From assembly GCA_021783515.1 (NCBI GenBank), contig JAJXTV010000017.1:17157-81156 (forward strand): a stretch of DNA of 64,000 bases. Reading direction: 5' to 3'. The stretch comes from Nitrospirota bacterium (GTDB lineage: Bacteria > Nitrospirota > Thermodesulfovibrionia > Thermodesulfovibrionales > UBA6898). The notes under the pieces are model-generated. The model was not told where the DNA came from and did not search any database. It was given only the letters and a program-made list of their open reading frames with translations. A program made the translations under genes and the position numbers. Below are positions 63,739 to 64,000 of this stretch, piece after piece; within the stretch, counting starts at the first letter, position 1; each line of letters opens with the position of its first letter.

Positions 63739-64000
63739 TTAGCCTTTGACCTTCACTTCCTCGGACTTCCTCACCTGGCCTGCGCTGCTGAGGACATCGA
63801 CCGCCCAGGCAAGGGCTGTGCCGAATACCGAACCCATTACGATGCTGGCAGCCGCCCCGCAGAAGATCCCCAGCGCCACTCCGACCACCGTCACCATCCT
63901 GACTATCGTCGTCGGCTCCACCGGGCCTCCCGCAAGCCTGCTCATCAGCACCAGCGCCCCGTAGCTGCCGAAATAAAACCCCGGCAGTATCCCGAACACC
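63739..64000 (-). CDS. Small membrane protein, possibly incomplete at window edge
   Basis: At least 86 residues with two hydrophobic segments (FGSYGALVLMSRLAGG region; then MVTVVGVALGIFCGAAASIV to about 68) and a charged end KSEEVKVKG. A GTG at 63999 could start it, but the frame is still open at the edge, so more N-terminal sequence may exist. No family recognised. The terminator at 63638-63671 follows. Confidence 0.6.
   Translation of the reverse strand, partial: VFGILPGFYFGSYGALVLMSRLAGGPVEPTTIVRMVTVVGVALGIFCGAAASIVMGSVFGTALAWAVDVLSSAGQVRKSEEVKVKG

Overview
The window is about 58-60% GC (estimated by eye) and comes from a Gram-negative bacterium. It carries lptD, lapB, a pilMNOPQ type IV pilus operon and many lipoproteins. 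Gene content and order (trpB-trpA next to accD-folC; tig-clpP-clpX; infB-rbfA-nrnA-truB; proA-nadD-rsfS-rlmH-lapB), the many PAS/GAF/HD-GYP signalling proteins and the C-terminal sorting system fit a Nitrospirota or 'deltaproteobacteria-like' environmental genome. That placement is inference; no 16S rRNA gene is present. Coding density is high, four-base start/stop overlaps are common, and GTG/TTG starts are frequent.

Layout. 1-4.8 kb: a PAS-GAF-GAF signalling protein cut by the window edge, an HD hydrolase, ribF, an APS-kinase-like gene, a lipoprotein and a small Cys-rich protein. 4.8-12.9 kb (minus strand): trpB-trpA, a GAF/HD-GYP phosphodiesterase, an MBL-fold phosphodiesterase-like protein, accD, folC and lptD in one tightly packed run. 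13-17.6 kb: phosphate permease with its DUF47 partner, then aroC-aroK-aroB. 17.6-25.1 kb: a surface/secretion island with two subtilisin-family lipoproteins, each ending in the same Gly-rich/Cys/TM/Arg sorting tail, a CPBP-type intramembrane protease between them, and two further lipoproteins. 25.2-30.1 kb: pilMNOPQ. 30.2-39 kb: translation and proteostasis genes (truB, nrnA, rbfA, infB; rpmB; clpX, clpP, tig). 39-43.5 kb: an rRNA/tRNA methyltransferase, a stand-alone archaeal-type ThrRS editing domain and a two-gene restriction-modification system. 43.7-49.4 kb: suhB, then proA-nadD-rsfS-rlmH-lapB-nif3. 49.4-50.3 kb: a deletion scar with two gene remnants. 50.3-57.3 kb: dus, an exported adenine deaminase, a lytic transglycosylase and a 617-residue conserved protein of unknown function. 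57.3-59.7 kb: tRNA-Cys, tRNA-Gly and trpEG. 59.8-64 kb: a PfkB kinase and a response regulator / binding protein / histidine kinase operon.

The most unusual object is the 875-residue subtilase at 20211-22838. A complete metallo-beta-lactamase-fold domain interrupts its catalytic domain between the Asp and His of the triad. The insert is exactly 726 nt (242 codons) from one copy to the next of an 8-bp direct repeat. Removing it gives a catalytic-domain loop of exactly the same length as in the neighbouring paralogue. Other points of note are trpB and rsfS, which have no ATG/GTG/TTG at their conserved N-termini; a Tat-type lipoprotein signal on adenine deaminase; a pilM promoter placed as for a leaderless mRNA; and a small Cys/His module shared by two signalling proteins at opposite ends of the window.
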